A DNA stretch of 52,855 bases from Candidatus Dormiibacterota bacterium (GTDB lineage Bacteria > Chloroflexota > Dormibacteria > Aeolococcales > Bog-877), in the NCBI GenBank assembly GCA_027306885.1, contig DAHUYV010000013.1, positions 1 through 52,855 on the forward strand, in the 5' to 3' direction. Positions 27,293 through 36,755 of the stretch are shown in pieces. Made by a program: the position numbers and the translations under genes. The number at the start of each line of letters is the position of its first letter. Within the stretch, counting starts at the first letter, position 1. Below the pieces are notes generated by a model. It had not been told where the DNA came from. It saw only the letters and a program-made list of their open reading frames with translations, and searched no databases.

Positions 27293-27637
27293 ATGGCCAA
27301 CCGAGAGGAGAAGCGCCTCGCCAGCGAGCTGGCCCAGTGGCTGGACGGCGGGCCGTCCTCGCCCGACCCGGAGGCCAGGGCCGTGGCCCGCACCGCCGTG
27401 CTGTTGGTGGACGCCCTGGCGCCCCGGCCCCTTGGTGAGGCGACGCGCAGCCGCCTGTACCGCCGGGCGCTGGCCGAGTCCGAGGCGAGGGCGGCAGCCA
27501 GCGAGCCGCTGGTCGAGCTGGCGAGGGTGGCGCGCCAGCTGCCCGCTCCGGCGTGGCTGGGCCTGGGCGGGGTGGCCGCCGGGGTGGTGCTGGGGGTGGC
27601 CCTGCTGCGGCAGCGGGAGGCGCGGCCCGGGGTTTGA
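27293..27637 (+). CDS. Small C-terminally membrane-anchored protein, possible anti-sigma factor
   Basis: 2-nt gap to sigma factor; single C-terminal TM (AWLGLGGVAAGVVLGVALL). Confidence 0.45.
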   Translation: MANREEKRLASELAQWLDGGPSSPDPEARAVARTAVLLVDALAPRPLGEATRSRLYRRALAESEARAAASEPLVELARVARQLPAPAWLGLGGVAAGVVLGVALLRQREARPGV

Positions 27638-27699
27638 CCGCCGCCGCCCGCTTCGAGGGGGGGCCGGACTCCGCAGGCGGGACCGTAGAATCCCACCGT

Positions 27700-28572
27700 G
27701 TGACCACGGTGAGCACATTGGTGGTGCCGGCGGGGGGGCTTGGCACCCGTTTCCTGCCGGCCACCAAGGCGCTCCCCAAGGAGATGGTGCCGGTCGGTGA
27801 CCGGCCGGCGATCCAGTGGGGCCTGGAGGAGGCGGTGGCCTCGGGGATCAGGCGTGCCGTGGTGGTCACCGCCCCGGGGAAGGACCTGATCCGGGCCCAC
27901 TTCGCCCCGGACCCAGTGCTGGAGGAGATTCTCGAGCGGCGCGGCAGCCCGGAGCTCGCCCGCCGAGTCCGGGCGATCACCGAGCTCTGTGATCTGGAGT
28001 TCGTGGAGCAGGCGGAGCCGCTGGGCCTCGGCCATGCGGTGCTCTGCGCCCGGGACCGGCTGGAGGGCGAGGCGGCGGCCGCTGTGCTGCTCCCCGACGA
28101 CCTCTTCGACGGCAGCCCGCCCCTTCTGGCGCAGCTGGTGGAGGCGCACACCTGGGAGGGGTGCACGGTGCTGGCCCTCCGCCGCTGCCCGCAAGAAACC
28201 ATCTCCCGCTACGGGGTGGCGGCGGTGACCGGGGAGGGGCCGGTGTTCACCGTGACCGACGTCGTGGAAAAGCCCACCCCGGAGGAGGCCCCCAGCGACC
28301 TGGCGATCATGGGCCGCTACGTCCTGACCGCGGAGGTGTTCGAGGCGCTGGGGTCGGTCACCCCGGGCGCCGGCGGGGAGATCCAGCTCACCGACGCCAT
28401 CGGTGCGGTGGCAAGGGCCGGCCGGGTCGTGGGCGTGGAGTTCGTCGGCCGGCTCCTGGATGTCGGTACCCTGGACAGCTGGCTGGCCACCAACGCCGCC
28501 ATCGTGTGGCAGGATCCCGAGCTGGGCCCGGCGCTGCGGGAGCGGATCCGGGAGTTGGAGCAGGGCGGCTGA
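27700..28572 (+). CDS. galU: UTP-glucose-1-phosphate uridylyltransferase
   Basis: LVVPAGGLGTRFLPATKALPKEMVPVGDRPAIQW..., EQAEPLGLGHAVLCA, DVVEKPTPEEAPSDLAIMGRYVL, GGEIQLTDAI. Confidence 0.93.
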   Translation: MTTVSTLVVPAGGLGTRFLPATKALPKEMVPVGDRPAIQWGLEEAVASGIRRAVVVTAPGKDLIRAHFAPDPVLEEILERRGSPELARRVRAITELCDLEFVEQAEPLGLGHAVLCARDRLEGEAAAAVLLPDDLFDGSPPLLAQLVEAHTWEGCTVLALRRCPQETISRYGVAAVTGEGPVFTVTDVVEKPTPEEAPSDLAIMGRYVLTAEVFEALGSVTPGAGGEIQLTDAIGAVARAGRVVGVEFVGRLLDVGTLDSWLATNAAIVWQDPELGPALRERIRELEQGG

Positions 28573-28685
28573 GGGCCGGGCCCGTGGCCGCCAGATCGAC
28601 TTTCCTCGGGCGCTATACTGCAGGGCCAGATGACAACCGTGGCGGCTCCTCCCGTCCGCAGTCCCTCCATCCATCAGGTAGTGCA

Positions 28686-28943
28686 ATGGCAGTGCAACGC
28701 CCGCGACGCGGTGACGACCTCCTGCGCTACCGCAGCCAGGAGGGCGACTTCGAGGTAGAGGTCTCGCACACCCTGAATAAGTGGTGTGTCTCGGTGCTGC
28801 GGCTGGAGGATTCCAGCATCGTGGCGCAGGACTTCTTCCCCGAGCGTTGGAAGGCGATGGCGAGGGCTCAGGACTTCCTGCGGATCCTCAACACCCGCAA
28901 CCGCCACGAGGGCGGAGAGGGCGGCGGGAGCGAGGACCTCTGA
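28686..28943 (+). CDS. Small hypothetical protein (85 aa)
   Basis: MAVQRPRRGDDLLRYRSQEGDFEVEVSHTLNKWCVSVLRLEDSSIVAQDFFPERWKAMARAQDFLRILN...; no recognised family. Confidence 0.5.
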   Translation: MAVQRPRRGDDLLRYRSQEGDFEVEVSHTLNKWCVSVLRLEDSSIVAQDFFPERWKAMARAQDFLRILNTRNRHEGGEGGGSEDL

Positions 28944-29002
28944 GCGGCAGCGCCGCTCCGGGCACGCGGCCCAGGGCGCGGGAGATCCCAGAGGGGCACT
29001 CG

Positions 29003-29740
29003 GTGGCCGATCCCCACGCCCACACCCTGGCCAGCGACGGGCTCGTCGCCCCGCGCCAGCTGGTGGCGGCGGCTGCGGCGGCCGGGCTGTCCGCGGTGGC
29101 TGTCACCGACCACGACTGCATGAACGGGGTGGCGGAGGCGATCGAGGCGGGGCTGGAGTTGGGGGTGGACGTGGTGCCGGGTGAGGAGATCACCACCGCC
29201 GGGCCCTCCAAGGTCCACGTCCTGGGGCTGTTCCTCTCCGGCCCGGTGCGCATGGGGATGCCGGTGGCCGACACCATCCAGGCCGTCCATGACCAGGGTG
29301 GGCTGGCGGTCCTGGCCCATCCCTTCATGCCCACCTACTTCGCCTCCATCACCCCCGCCGCTCTGCGCCGCCTCCTGGTCCATCACCGGGTCGACGGGAT
29401 TGAGCTCCGCCACACCGCGGTGACCACGTCGGCCCGGGTCCGTCAGCTGGACGCCTTCTATCGACTGCATCGCGACAGGTTGGGGGCGGCGATCGGGTCC
29501 AGCGACAGCCATTTCGGGGCCCACGACCTGGCTCGGACCGTGACCGTGTTCCCCGGGCGCGGGGCCGCCGAACTGCGTGCGGCGATCGAGGCCGGCCGGA
29601 CCACCCCCATGGAGCACTACCTCAGCCCCGCCGGCCCCCCGCTCACCGACCGTCTGCGCCAGCAGGCGCGGAGCATGGGCTGGCTGACCTGGCAGCGGTT
29701 CCGGGGGAAGGTGGGCCGAGAGGGGGTGGCGCCGGCGTGA
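29003..29740 (+). CDS. PHP-domain metal-dependent phosphoesterase
   Basis: ADPHAHTLASDGLVAPRQLV...AVAVTDHDCMNGV...GEEITT...VLAHPF...GSSDSHFG. Confidence 0.87.
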   Translation: MADPHAHTLASDGLVAPRQLVAAAAAAGLSAVAVTDHDCMNGVAEAIEAGLELGVDVVPGEEITTAGPSKVHVLGLFLSGPVRMGMPVADTIQAVHDQGGLAVLAHPFMPTYFASITPAALRRLLVHHRVDGIELRHTAVTTSARVRQLDAFYRLHRDRLGAAIGSSDSHFGAHDLARTVTVFPGRGAAELRAAIEAGRTTPMEHYLSPAGPPLTDRLRQQARSMGWLTWQRFRGKVGREGVAPA

Positions 29741-30119
29741 ACCGTCGCTTCCTGGGGCAGGAGTGGGGGGCAGTGGCCTTCGTGGGCACTATCATCCTGG
29801 GCGGCCTCGCCGTCTTGGTGGTGCTGGTCCTGAAGTCGCTCAACGCCTCAGCCCTGCCCCCGGCCCCGCCCTGCCCGCGGTATACGCCGATCGTCCTGCA
29901 GGCCACCCCCACCCCTCGCCGGGCATCACTCCGTCCCCGACACCGCCGGTGGCCCTGCCCAGCGTGCCATTTGGCTGCCCCGAGCCCTCGGTGGTCGTGG
30001 TCACCCCCACGCCGAGCCCCACCGCGTCCCCCTCGGCCACGGCGGTGCCCTCGGCTTCCCCCTCCAAGTCGGCCTCCCCGACCGCGTCTCCCTCGAAGTC
30101 GGCCTCGCCGACCCCCTGA
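29737..30119 (+). CDS. Putative membrane-anchored Ser/Pro/Thr-rich protein, reading frame disrupted near 29905-29925
   Basis: Frame 1: MNRRFLGQEWGAVAFVGTIILGGLAVLVVLVLKSLNASALPPAPPCPRYTPIVLQATPTP; then sensible sequence continues in frame 3: SPGITPSPTPPVALPSVPFGCPEPSVVVVTPTPSPTASPS...SPTP*. Confidence 0.5.
30054..30113 (+). repeat. Two tandem 30-bp units encoding ASPSKSASPT
   Basis: gcttccccctccaagtcggcctccccgacc / gcgtctccctcgaagtcggcctcgccgacc. Confidence 0.8.
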
Positions 30120-30123
30120 GACG

Positions 30124-31062
30124 ATGCCAGGGGAGGCTCCGCCTGGGGCCGAGCCGGTGCGCCTCGCCCCGGTGGCTCCGGCGATCTCCACCTCCTCGCT
30201 GACCAAGCGGTACGGCGACAGGCTGGCGCTGGACGGCCTGGACCTGGAGGTCCCGAGGGGGCTGGTCTTCGGATTCCTCGGCCCCAACGGGGCGGGGAAG
30301 ACCACCGCGGTGAAGCTGCTGCTCGGGCTGGCCCGCCCGACCGGGGGCGAGGGCAGAGTGCTCGGGGCGCCGCTTGGGGACCGCCCGATCCGCTCCAAGG
30401 TGGGCTACCTGCCTGAGCTCTTCCGCTACCAGGGCTGGCTCTCGGCCCGGGAGGCGCTGGTGCTCCACTGCCAGCTGGCCGGCCTGCCTCAGCACCAGGT
30501 CCGGGACGAGGTCGAGCGGGGGCTGGAGGTGGTGGGGCTGGAGGGCCGGGGAGATGATCAGGTCGCCACCTTCTCCAAGGGAATGCAGCAGCGCCTGGGG
30601 CTTGCGGTGGCGTTGCTGGGGACGCCCGAGCTGGTGATCCTGGACGAGCCCACCTCGGCGCTCGACCCGGTGGGCCGCCACGACGTCCGGGAGATCATCC
30701 GCAAGCTGCGCGCCGACGGCGTCACGGTCTTTCTCAACTCCCACTTCCTCTCCGAGGTGGAGCTGGTGTGTGACCGGGTGGCCCTCGTCGACCGGGGCAA
30801 GGTGGTGGCGCAGGGAGGGCTGGCCGAGCTGCTGGAGGGGGGCGGCCCCCGGGTGCGCTGCACCGGGCTCACCGTCTCCGCCCTGGACCGGCTGGGGGAG
30901 CTGCGCACCGACGGCGATTGGGTGTGGGTCGAGGGGCTGGACAGCAGCCGGACCCCGGACCTGGTCGAGGCGCTGGTCGGTGTGGGGGCCCGGGTGCACC
31001 AGGTGGAGGAGGGGAGGCGCAGCCTGGAGGAGCGGTTCCTGCAGCTGCTGGAGCGGCCGTGA
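30124..31062 (+). CDS. ABC transporter ATP-binding protein (ABC-2 type exporter)
   Basis: GPNGAGKTTAVKLLLGL, FSKGMQQRLGLAVALL, LVILDEPTSALDPVGR. Confidence 0.92.
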   Translation: MPGEAPPGAEPVRLAPVAPAISTSSLTKRYGDRLALDGLDLEVPRGLVFGFLGPNGAGKTTAVKLLLGLARPTGGEGRVLGAPLGDRPIRSKVGYLPELFRYQGWLSAREALVLHCQLAGLPQHQVRDEVERGLEVVGLEGRGDDQVATFSKGMQQRLGLAVALLGTPELVILDEPTSALDPVGRHDVREIIRKLRADGVTVFLNSHFLSEVELVCDRVALVDRGKVVAQGGLAELLEGGGPRVRCTGLTVSALDRLGELRTDGDWVWVEGLDSSRTPDLVEALVGVGARVHQVEEGRRSLEERFLQLLERP

Positions 31063-31907
31063 GCCCGATCCTGGTGATCGCCCGGCTCACCGCCCGGGAG
31101 CTCCTTCGGCGGCGGCTGGTCCACGCTCTCCTGCTCCTCACCGTGCTGGTCATCGGCCTCACCGGGTGGGGCTTCTCCCGGATCCCTCACCTGCACCTCG
31201 GCGGGGAGCTCCTCACCCCCGCGCTGGCCCACCTGGCCGCGGCCCAGCTGCTGCTTCTGGTGATGTTCATGTTCAGCTTCGTGGTGGGGCTGACGGCGGC
31301 CTTCCTCGCCGCCCCAGCGGTCGCCGGCGACCTGGAGTCGGGCATCGCGCTGGCGGTCCTGGCCCGCCCCATCTCCCGGGCTCAGTTCCTCCTGGGCCGG
31401 TGGCTGGGGCTGGCGGTGCCGCTGCTCGCCTACGTGGCGCTCTCCGCCTCCGTCGAGTTCCTGCTGGTGGCGGTCGCGGCGGGGTATTCGCCGCCCAACC
31501 CAGTCGGGGCCGAGGCGGCCCTGGGGGCCGAGGGGCTGGTCCTCCTCAGCCTCACCCTCCTCCTCAGCACTCGCCTCTCGGCGATGACCGCCGGGGTGGT
31601 GACCGTCGTGGTCTTCGGGGCGATGTGGGTGGCCGGGGTTGCGGGGGCCTTCGGCCAGGCCTTCCACAACACCTCCATCGCCGCGGTGGGGGACGTCAGC
31701 CACCTGCTGGTCCCCAGCGATGGACTCTGGCGGGCGGCGATCTTCGCCATCCAGCCCAGGGTGTTCGCATCGGCCTCCCTCAGCCGCGTGGGCAGCCCCT
31801 TCTCCGCCTCCTCCGGCCCCTCGGTCGCCTACCTCGCCTTCGTCGCCGCCTGGCTGCTCTTCGTGGTGGGGATGGGCATCGTCAGCCTCGACCGCCGGGA
31901 GATCTGA
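31059..31907 (+). CDS. ABC-2 type transporter permease
   Basis: GTGA overlap with ATPase stop; multiple TM segments; DLESGIALAVLARPISRAQFLLGRWLGL. Confidence 0.9.
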   Translation: MSPILVIARLTARELLRRRLVHALLLLTVLVIGLTGWGFSRIPHLHLGGELLTPALAHLAAAQLLLLVMFMFSFVVGLTAAFLAAPAVAGDLESGIALAVLARPISRAQFLLGRWLGLAVPLLAYVALSASVEFLLVAVAAGYSPPNPVGAEAALGAEGLVLLSLTLLLSTRLSAMTAGVVTVVVFGAMWVAGVAGAFGQAFHNTSIAAVGDVSHLLVPSDGLWRAAIFAIQPRVFASASLSRVGSPFSASSGPSVAYLAFVAAWLLFVVGMGIVSLDRREI

Positions 31908-31910
31908 GCC

Positions 31911-32429
31911 TCAGAGCTCGGCGAGGCTGCGGTCCCCGTTGCCGACCCCGATCTTCTCCAGGGGCAGGCTGAGCTCGATCTCCGGCTGCGAGCCGGCCAC
32001 AAGGCGCACCGAGATCAGGCCGTCGAGCCGGAGCCGGGCCACCCGGACGCAGTCGCGCAGGAAGGGGAAGGCGAGGGGCACCAGCTGGTTGGCCAACCGG
32101 TTGCGTACCGCCCGGACCGGGTCGCCCCCGCCATCCATGCTCCGGTCGCGGAAGGACATCACCACCAGCTGGTCGGAGAGGGGGATGGGCTCGCTCCAGC
32201 TATATGCCTCGCCGGGTTCCTCGCAGTCGACGAAGAGCTCGCGCTGGGAAAACAGCCGGAGCATCCGCCCCAGCTTGCCCATCAGCGGGGCGTCGCCCTC
32301 CACCAGGAAGGGGACCGCCGAGCCGGGGTCCGGGTCGGGCCCCAGCGGATAGCGGACGCTGAAGCCGACCGTATCCACGCCCCAGAAGGGGCCGGGAACC
32401 TTGATCCAGAGATCGCCCGAGTTGACCAC
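31911..32429 (-). CDS. Hypothetical protein
   Basis: ORF MVNSGDLWIKVPGPFWGVDTVGFSVRYPLGP...; convergent with the ABC permease, 3-nt gap. Confidence 0.55.
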   Translation of the reverse strand: MVNSGDLWIKVPGPFWGVDTVGFSVRYPLGPDPDPGSAVPFLVEGDAPLMGKLGRMLRLFSQRELFVDCEEPGEAYSWSEPIPLSDQLVVMSFRDRSMDGGGDPVRAVRNRLANQLVPLAFPFLRDCVRVARLRLDGLISVRLVAGSQPEIELSLPLEKIGVGNGDRSLAEL

Positions 32430-32439
32430 TGTTGGCAGC

Positions 32440-33126
32440 TCAGGATAGCGCGGGCTGAGGGGGCCCGGGGCGCCGGCTCCTCAGCTCGGCCAGCGGGCCC
32501 TCCCAGAGCCGCCGCACCTGGGCCCGGGTTTCCTCCAGGGTGCCCGAGTTGTCGAGCACCCACGTCGCCAGCCGAAGGCGCTCCTCGGGCGCGATCTGCG
32601 CCTTCACCCGCGCCCGTGCCTCCGCCTCCGACAGGTGGTCGCGGGCGCGCAGCCGCGCCAGCTGGATCTCCGGTCGGCAGTCGGCGAGCACGATGCCGGC
32701 AAACTCGTCCCGCCGTCCGGCTTCGAAGATGAGCGGAGCCTGATACACCGCCAGCGGGCTCCGGGCTGCCGCCTCCAGCAGGCGGCGCCGGGCCAGCTCG
32801 GCGATGGGGGGATGAAGGATCTGCTCCAGAGTCCGGCGGCGCTCGGGGTCGGTGAAGATGAGCGCCGCCAGCCGCGCGCGGTCCAGCGCGCCGTCCGGGC
32901 CCAGCACCTCCGCGCCGAAGGCGAGGGCAACCTCGGCCAGGGCGGGGGTCCCGGGGGCCACGACCTCACGCGCCAGCTGATCGGCGTCCACCACCTCAGC
33001 GCCGAGCTCCTGCAGCATCCGGCCCACGGTGGACTTGCCGCAGGCGATGCCCCCGGTGAGCCCGATCACCTGGTCGCGCCGGCCCCGCTCAACCGCTGGC
33101 GGGAGCTGTCCCGGGGTCCCGGTCAC
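32440..33126 (-). CDS. coaE: Dephospho-CoA kinase
   Basis: VIGLTGGIACGKSTVGRMLQELGAEVVDADQLAREVV...ILHPPIAELARRRL...YQAPLIFEAG; true start may be GTG 33069. Confidence 0.93.
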   Translation of the reverse strand: MTGTPGQLPPAVERGRRDQVIGLTGGIACGKSTVGRMLQELGAEVVDADQLAREVVAPGTPALAEVALAFGAEVLGPDGALDRARLAALIFTDPERRRTLEQILHPPIAELARRRLLEAAARSPLAVYQAPLIFEAGRRDEFAGIVLADCRPEIQLARLRARDHLSEAEARARVKAQIAPEERLRLATWVLDNSGTLEETRAQVRRLWEGPLAELRSRRPGPPQPALS

Positions 33127-33703
33127 GTCGCCGAACGAAGCATCGGTCGGGGGCGAGCAGCCGCTCCAGTCTGGTCCCCGGCGTGTGCACCCTCACCCCG
33201 GGCCGGGCCGGCACCCCAAGCTCCCAACCCTCGCGGTACAGCCGGCGGGCCTCGGCCAGGTCCGTCACCACGGCCGTCGCCCGTCCGTCGGTCATCTGCA
33301 GGGAGGGGGAGCGGCTGCCCGGGTACCCCAGCTGGACCACCCCCCCCGTGTCCAGGAGGAACTCCAGCTCGGTGAACTCGGGCTCGCCCAGCTCGGGGGC
33401 TTCGACCTGGGCGACCAACTCCATCAGGGAGGGGGCGCTGCCGCCCGCCACCTCGGCCCGCACCTGCTGGCGCTGGCGCAGGTGCAGCTGGCGCTCCCGG
33501 CGCCGCCGCTCGGTGGCCAGCCGGGAGCGCTGGGCGGTGAGCTCGGCCAGCTCGCCCTGCAAAGGGGCGAGGCGGCGGCGCAGCTCCCTCTCGGCTTGCT
33601 CCAGCCCGCGGTCCAAATCGTCCAGCTCGGGCTCGGACATCTTGGCGAGCCGCTCCGGCTCCGGCAGCCCTCCGTCCGGGCTGGACTGGGTAAGCTCGGC
33701 CAC
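33089..33703 (-). CDS. Coiled-coil hypothetical protein
   Basis: VAELTQSSPDGGLPEPERLAKMSEPELDDLDRGLEQAERELRRRLAPLQGELAELTAQRSRLATERRRRERQLH...; longest ORF (to 34684) runs antisense to ECH and is probably not all coding. Confidence 0.6.
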   Translation of the reverse strand: MAELTQSSPDGGLPEPERLAKMSEPELDDLDRGLEQAERELRRRLAPLQGELAELTAQRSRLATERRRRERQLHLRQRQQVRAEVAGGSAPSLMELVAQVEAPELGEPEFTELEFLLDTGGVVQLGYPGSRSPSLQMTDGRATAVVTDLAEARRLYREGWELGVPARPGVRVHTPGTRLERLLAPDRCFVRRRDRDPGTAPASG

Positions 33704-33745
33704 GTAGCAAGCGTACCGGGGCCGGGGGCCGGCCGGGAGGTGGTG

Positions 33746-34534
33746 ATGGAGCAAGGGGACTTCGGACCGGTGCGCCTCGAGCGGCACGGCCGGGTGGGCT
33801 GGCTGGTGATCGACCACCCGCCAGCCAACGCTCGGAGTCGGGCGGTGCTGGCCGGGCTGCGCTCCGCGCTGCGCGAGCTGGAGGGGGACCCGGGGGTGGG
33901 GGCAGCGGTGGTGACCGGGGCCGGCGACAGGTTCTTCGTCGCCGGGGCCGACATCGGGGAGTTCGTCGCCGACGGACCCGATGGCACCCGGGAGAAGATC
34001 GCTGACGGCCAGCGTCTCACCCTGGAGATGGAGCGCTCGCGGCTGCCCCTGGTGGCCGCCGTCAACGGGTACGCGCTGGGCGGAGGGCTCGAGCTGGCGA
34101 TGGCCTGTGACCTTCGACTGGCGGCGGCCGGCGCGAAGCTGGGACAGCCCGAGATCCTGCTGGGAATCATTCCCGGCTGGGGCGGCACCCAGCGGCTCCC
34201 CCGGCTGGTTGGGCGGGGCCGGGCCCTGCAGCTCCTGCTCTCGGGGGAACCGGTGGCGGCCCCCGAGGCCCGGGAGATGGGTCTGGTGAACCAGGTGGTC
34301 GGGACCGAAGGGCTGCGCTCGGCCGCCCAGGAGCTGGGCGAGCGGCTGGCGGAGAAGGCTCCCCTGGCGGTGGCGGCGATCAAGCGAGCGGTGTCGGATG
34401 GACTGGACCGGCCGCTGGCGGAGGGGCTGGAGGTGGAGCTGCGCGGTTTCGACGCCACCTTCCGGACCGAGGACGCCGCCGCCGGGATCGCCGCCTTCCT
34501 GGAGAAGCGCCGGGTGGTCTGGACCGGGAGGTGA
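33746..34534 (+). CDS. Enoyl-CoA hydratase/isomerase
   Basis: FVAGADIGEF, AAVNGYALGGGLELAMACDLRLAAAGAKLGQPEILLGIIPGWGGTQRLPRLVG. Confidence 0.93.
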   Translation: MEQGDFGPVRLERHGRVGWLVIDHPPANARSRAVLAGLRSALRELEGDPGVGAAVVTGAGDRFFVAGADIGEFVADGPDGTREKIADGQRLTLEMERSRLPLVAAVNGYALGGGLELAMACDLRLAAAGAKLGQPEILLGIIPGWGGTQRLPRLVGRGRALQLLLSGEPVAAPEAREMGLVNQVVGTEGLRSAAQELGERLAEKAPLAVAAIKRAVSDGLDRPLAEGLEVELRGFDATFRTEDAAAGIAAFLEKRRVVWTGR

Positions 34535-34556
34535 GCCCCGCCATACCATCAGCCCC

Positions 34557-34739
34557 GTGACGGAGCGGGCAGCCGGCCGCGGCGGCGTCGAGGACCCCAA
34601 CACGACTCGCCACGGGGCGCGGCAGCGCTGGGGCCCCTTTTGGATTGAGGAGCCCAGCTGGTACTGGTGGGCTGCGAGCGCCACCCTCCTCCTCGGGATC
34701 GCCCTCTTCGCCGTGCTGCTGGTCTTCGATCACCCGTGA
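34557..34739 (+). CDS. Small single-TM protein (60 aa)
   Basis: VTERAAGRGGVEDPNTTRHGARQRWGPFWIEEPSWYWWAASATLLLGIALFAVLLVFDHP; overlaps the start of the next gene (GTGA). Confidence 0.5.
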   Translation: MTERAAGRGGVEDPNTTRHGARQRWGPFWIEEPSWYWWAASATLLLGIALFAVLLVFDHP

Positions 34740-36736
34740 TCTGGCTGAACCCGGCGGCGGCGGTGCTGCTGGCGGTGGTGACCGGGGTTCTGCTGGAGCG
34801 CCGGTTCGGGCCGCTGGTCGCCTCGCTGCGGGCGGCGGCTCCCGCCTCCCGCCAGGACCGCTGGGGGGATCGGCTGCGCGGGGTGGCGGTCTTGGCGCTG
34901 GGACAGCGCCGGTTGCTCAGCTGGCCGTTCTCCGGGATCGCCCACCTGCTGATCTTCTGGGGCTTCCTCGTCCTCAACCTGGAGATCATCCAAGCCGGGC
35001 TGGAGGCGCTGGTGCCCCCGCTCAACCTGGAGCGGCAGTACTGGTGGGGGCCGATCGCCTTCCTCCAGGACCTGCTGGCTGCGGCGGTGCTGGTGGGCCT
35101 CGCGCTGGCGGCCCTCAACCGCTACGTCCTGCGCCCCCGGCGCTTCCTCGGGTCGCACCAGCGGGATGCCACCGTGATCCTGATCCTGATCGCCCTGGTG
35201 ATCGTCACCCAGCTGGGCATCTATGGGACCCAGATCGCGGTCGGCGCCGACGGGGTGGTGAACCTGCGGCCGTTCTCGGACGCTGTAGCCGGGATCTTCC
35301 GCGGCGAGGGCACGCCGGCAATCTGGGCCTGGCACGAGCTCTTCCTCTGGGCCCACCTGCTGCTGATCGCCGGCTTCCTCCTCTACCTCGCCCGCAGCAA
35401 GCACCTGCACATCCTCACCGCCATCCCCAACGTCCTCTTCCGCAGCCTGGAGCCCGCCGGGCGCCACCTGCCCCTCCTCGACATCGAGAACTCGGAGAGC
35501 TTCGGCGTGTCCCGGTCGGAGCAGCTCAGCTGGAAGCAGCAGCTCGACCTGCTCACCTGCACCGAGTGCGGCCGCTGCCAGTCGCACTGCCCGGCCTTCA
35601 ACACCGGCAAGCCGCTCTCCCCCAAGCTGCTGATCACCGACCTGCGTGACGCGGTGCTGGCCCGCGCCCGGGGGGAGGCGCCTCCGGCCGGCTTCTGGCA
35701 CGAGGGGGGTGGGGAGGCCGGGCCCGGGCTCCTCGGCTGGAGCATCGAGGAGGAGACCCTCTGGTCCTGCACCACCTGTGGCGCCTGCGTCGAGCAGTGC
35801 CCGGTGGTGATCGAGCACGTGCCGGTGATCGTGGAGATGCGGCGCTCTCTGGTTCTGGAGGAGTCCCGCCTCCCCCGCGAGGCCCAGCGGGCGCTGGAGT
35901 CGGTGGAGCAGCGCGGCAACCCCTTCGGAATGGCCGCCGACACGCGCATGCGCTGGGCCGAGGGGCTGGATGTCCCCATCCTCGCCGAGCATCCCGAGGC
36001 CGAGTACCTGTACTGGGTCGGCTGCGCCACCGCCTTCGACGAGTCGAACTGGCCCACCGCCCGGGCCCTGGTGGCGGTGCTGCGCGCCGCGGGGGTGGAC
36101 TTCGCGGTGCTGGGCCAGGAGGAGGTATGCAACGGTGACCCGGCGCGCCGCCTGGGCAACGAGTACCTCTTCCAGACCCAGGCCCAGCAGGTGGTGGGGA
36201 CCCTGGAGCGGCGGCGGGTGCGCAAGGTGATCGCCAGCTGCCCCCACTGCCTCAACACCCTGGCCAACGAGTACCCGGACCTCGGGGGGCGGTTCGAAGT
36301 GGTCCACCACACCCAGCTCCTCAGCCGGCTGCTCGACGAGGGGCGGATCCAGCTGGGCCGGGAGCTGGCCGACGGACGCCTCACCTACCACGACCCCTGC
36401 TACCTGGGGCGGTGGAATGGCGAGTACGACGCCCCCCGGCGCCTCCTCCAGGCGATCCCCGGGGTCAAGCTCACCGAGATGAAGCGCAGCCGGGAGGAGG
36501 CGATGTGCTGCGGCGCCGGGGGCGGCCGCATCTTCATGGAGGAGATCCGTGGCGAGCGGGTCAACCGTGTCCGAGTCCGCCAGGCCGAGGCCACCGGAGC
36601 CGCGCGGGCAGCGCTGGCCTGCCCCTTCTGCGCCACCATGTTCACCGAGGGGATCGGCTCCCAGGACCTCGGGGCTCGGCTCGGCTCCGCCGACGTGGCG
36701 GTGCTGGTGGCCGAGTCCATGGGCCTCTCCTACTGA
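34736..36736 (+). CDS. Membrane (Fe-S)-binding heterodisulfide-reductase-like protein (EtfD-like ETF:quinone electron transfer)
   Basis: N-terminal TM cytochrome-like region; LTCTECGRCQSHCP and CTTCGACVEQCP [4Fe-4S] motifs; CCG domains (HDPCYLGRWNGEYDAPR...MCCGAGGGR). Confidence 0.9.
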   Translation: MIWLNPAAAVLLAVVTGVLLERRFGPLVASLRAAAPASRQDRWGDRLRGVAVLALGQRRLLSWPFSGIAHLLIFWGFLVLNLEIIQAGLEALVPPLNLERQYWWGPIAFLQDLLAAAVLVGLALAALNRYVLRPRRFLGSHQRDATVILILIALVIVTQLGIYGTQIAVGADGVVNLRPFSDAVAGIFRGEGTPAIWAWHELFLWAHLLLIAGFLLYLARSKHLHILTAIPNVLFRSLEPAGRHLPLLDIENSESFGVSRSEQLSWKQQLDLLTCTECGRCQSHCPAFNTGKPLSPKLLITDLRDAVLARARGEAPPAGFWHEGGGEAGPGLLGWSIEEETLWSCTTCGACVEQCPVVIEHVPVIVEMRRSLVLEESRLPREAQRALESVEQRGNPFGMAADTRMRWAEGLDVPILAEHPEAEYLYWVGCATAFDESNWPTARALVAVLRAAGVDFAVLGQEEVCNGDPARRLGNEYLFQTQAQQVVGTLERRRVRKVIASCPHCLNTLANEYPDLGGRFEVVHHTQLLSRLLDEGRIQLGRELADGRLTYHDPCYLGRWNGEYDAPRRLLQAIPGVKLTEMKRSREEAMCCGAGGGRIFMEEIRGERVNRVRVRQAEATGAARAALACPFCATMFTEGIGSQDLGARLGSADVAVLVAESMGLSY

Positions 36737-36755
36737 CCGGCCTACACTCTCCGCG

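Noticed and set aside
33704-34684. N-terminal extension of the 33089..34684 minus ORF
   Set aside because: The extension is antisense to a clear enoyl-CoA hydratase; coding-like coiled-coil sequence begins near GTG 33703.
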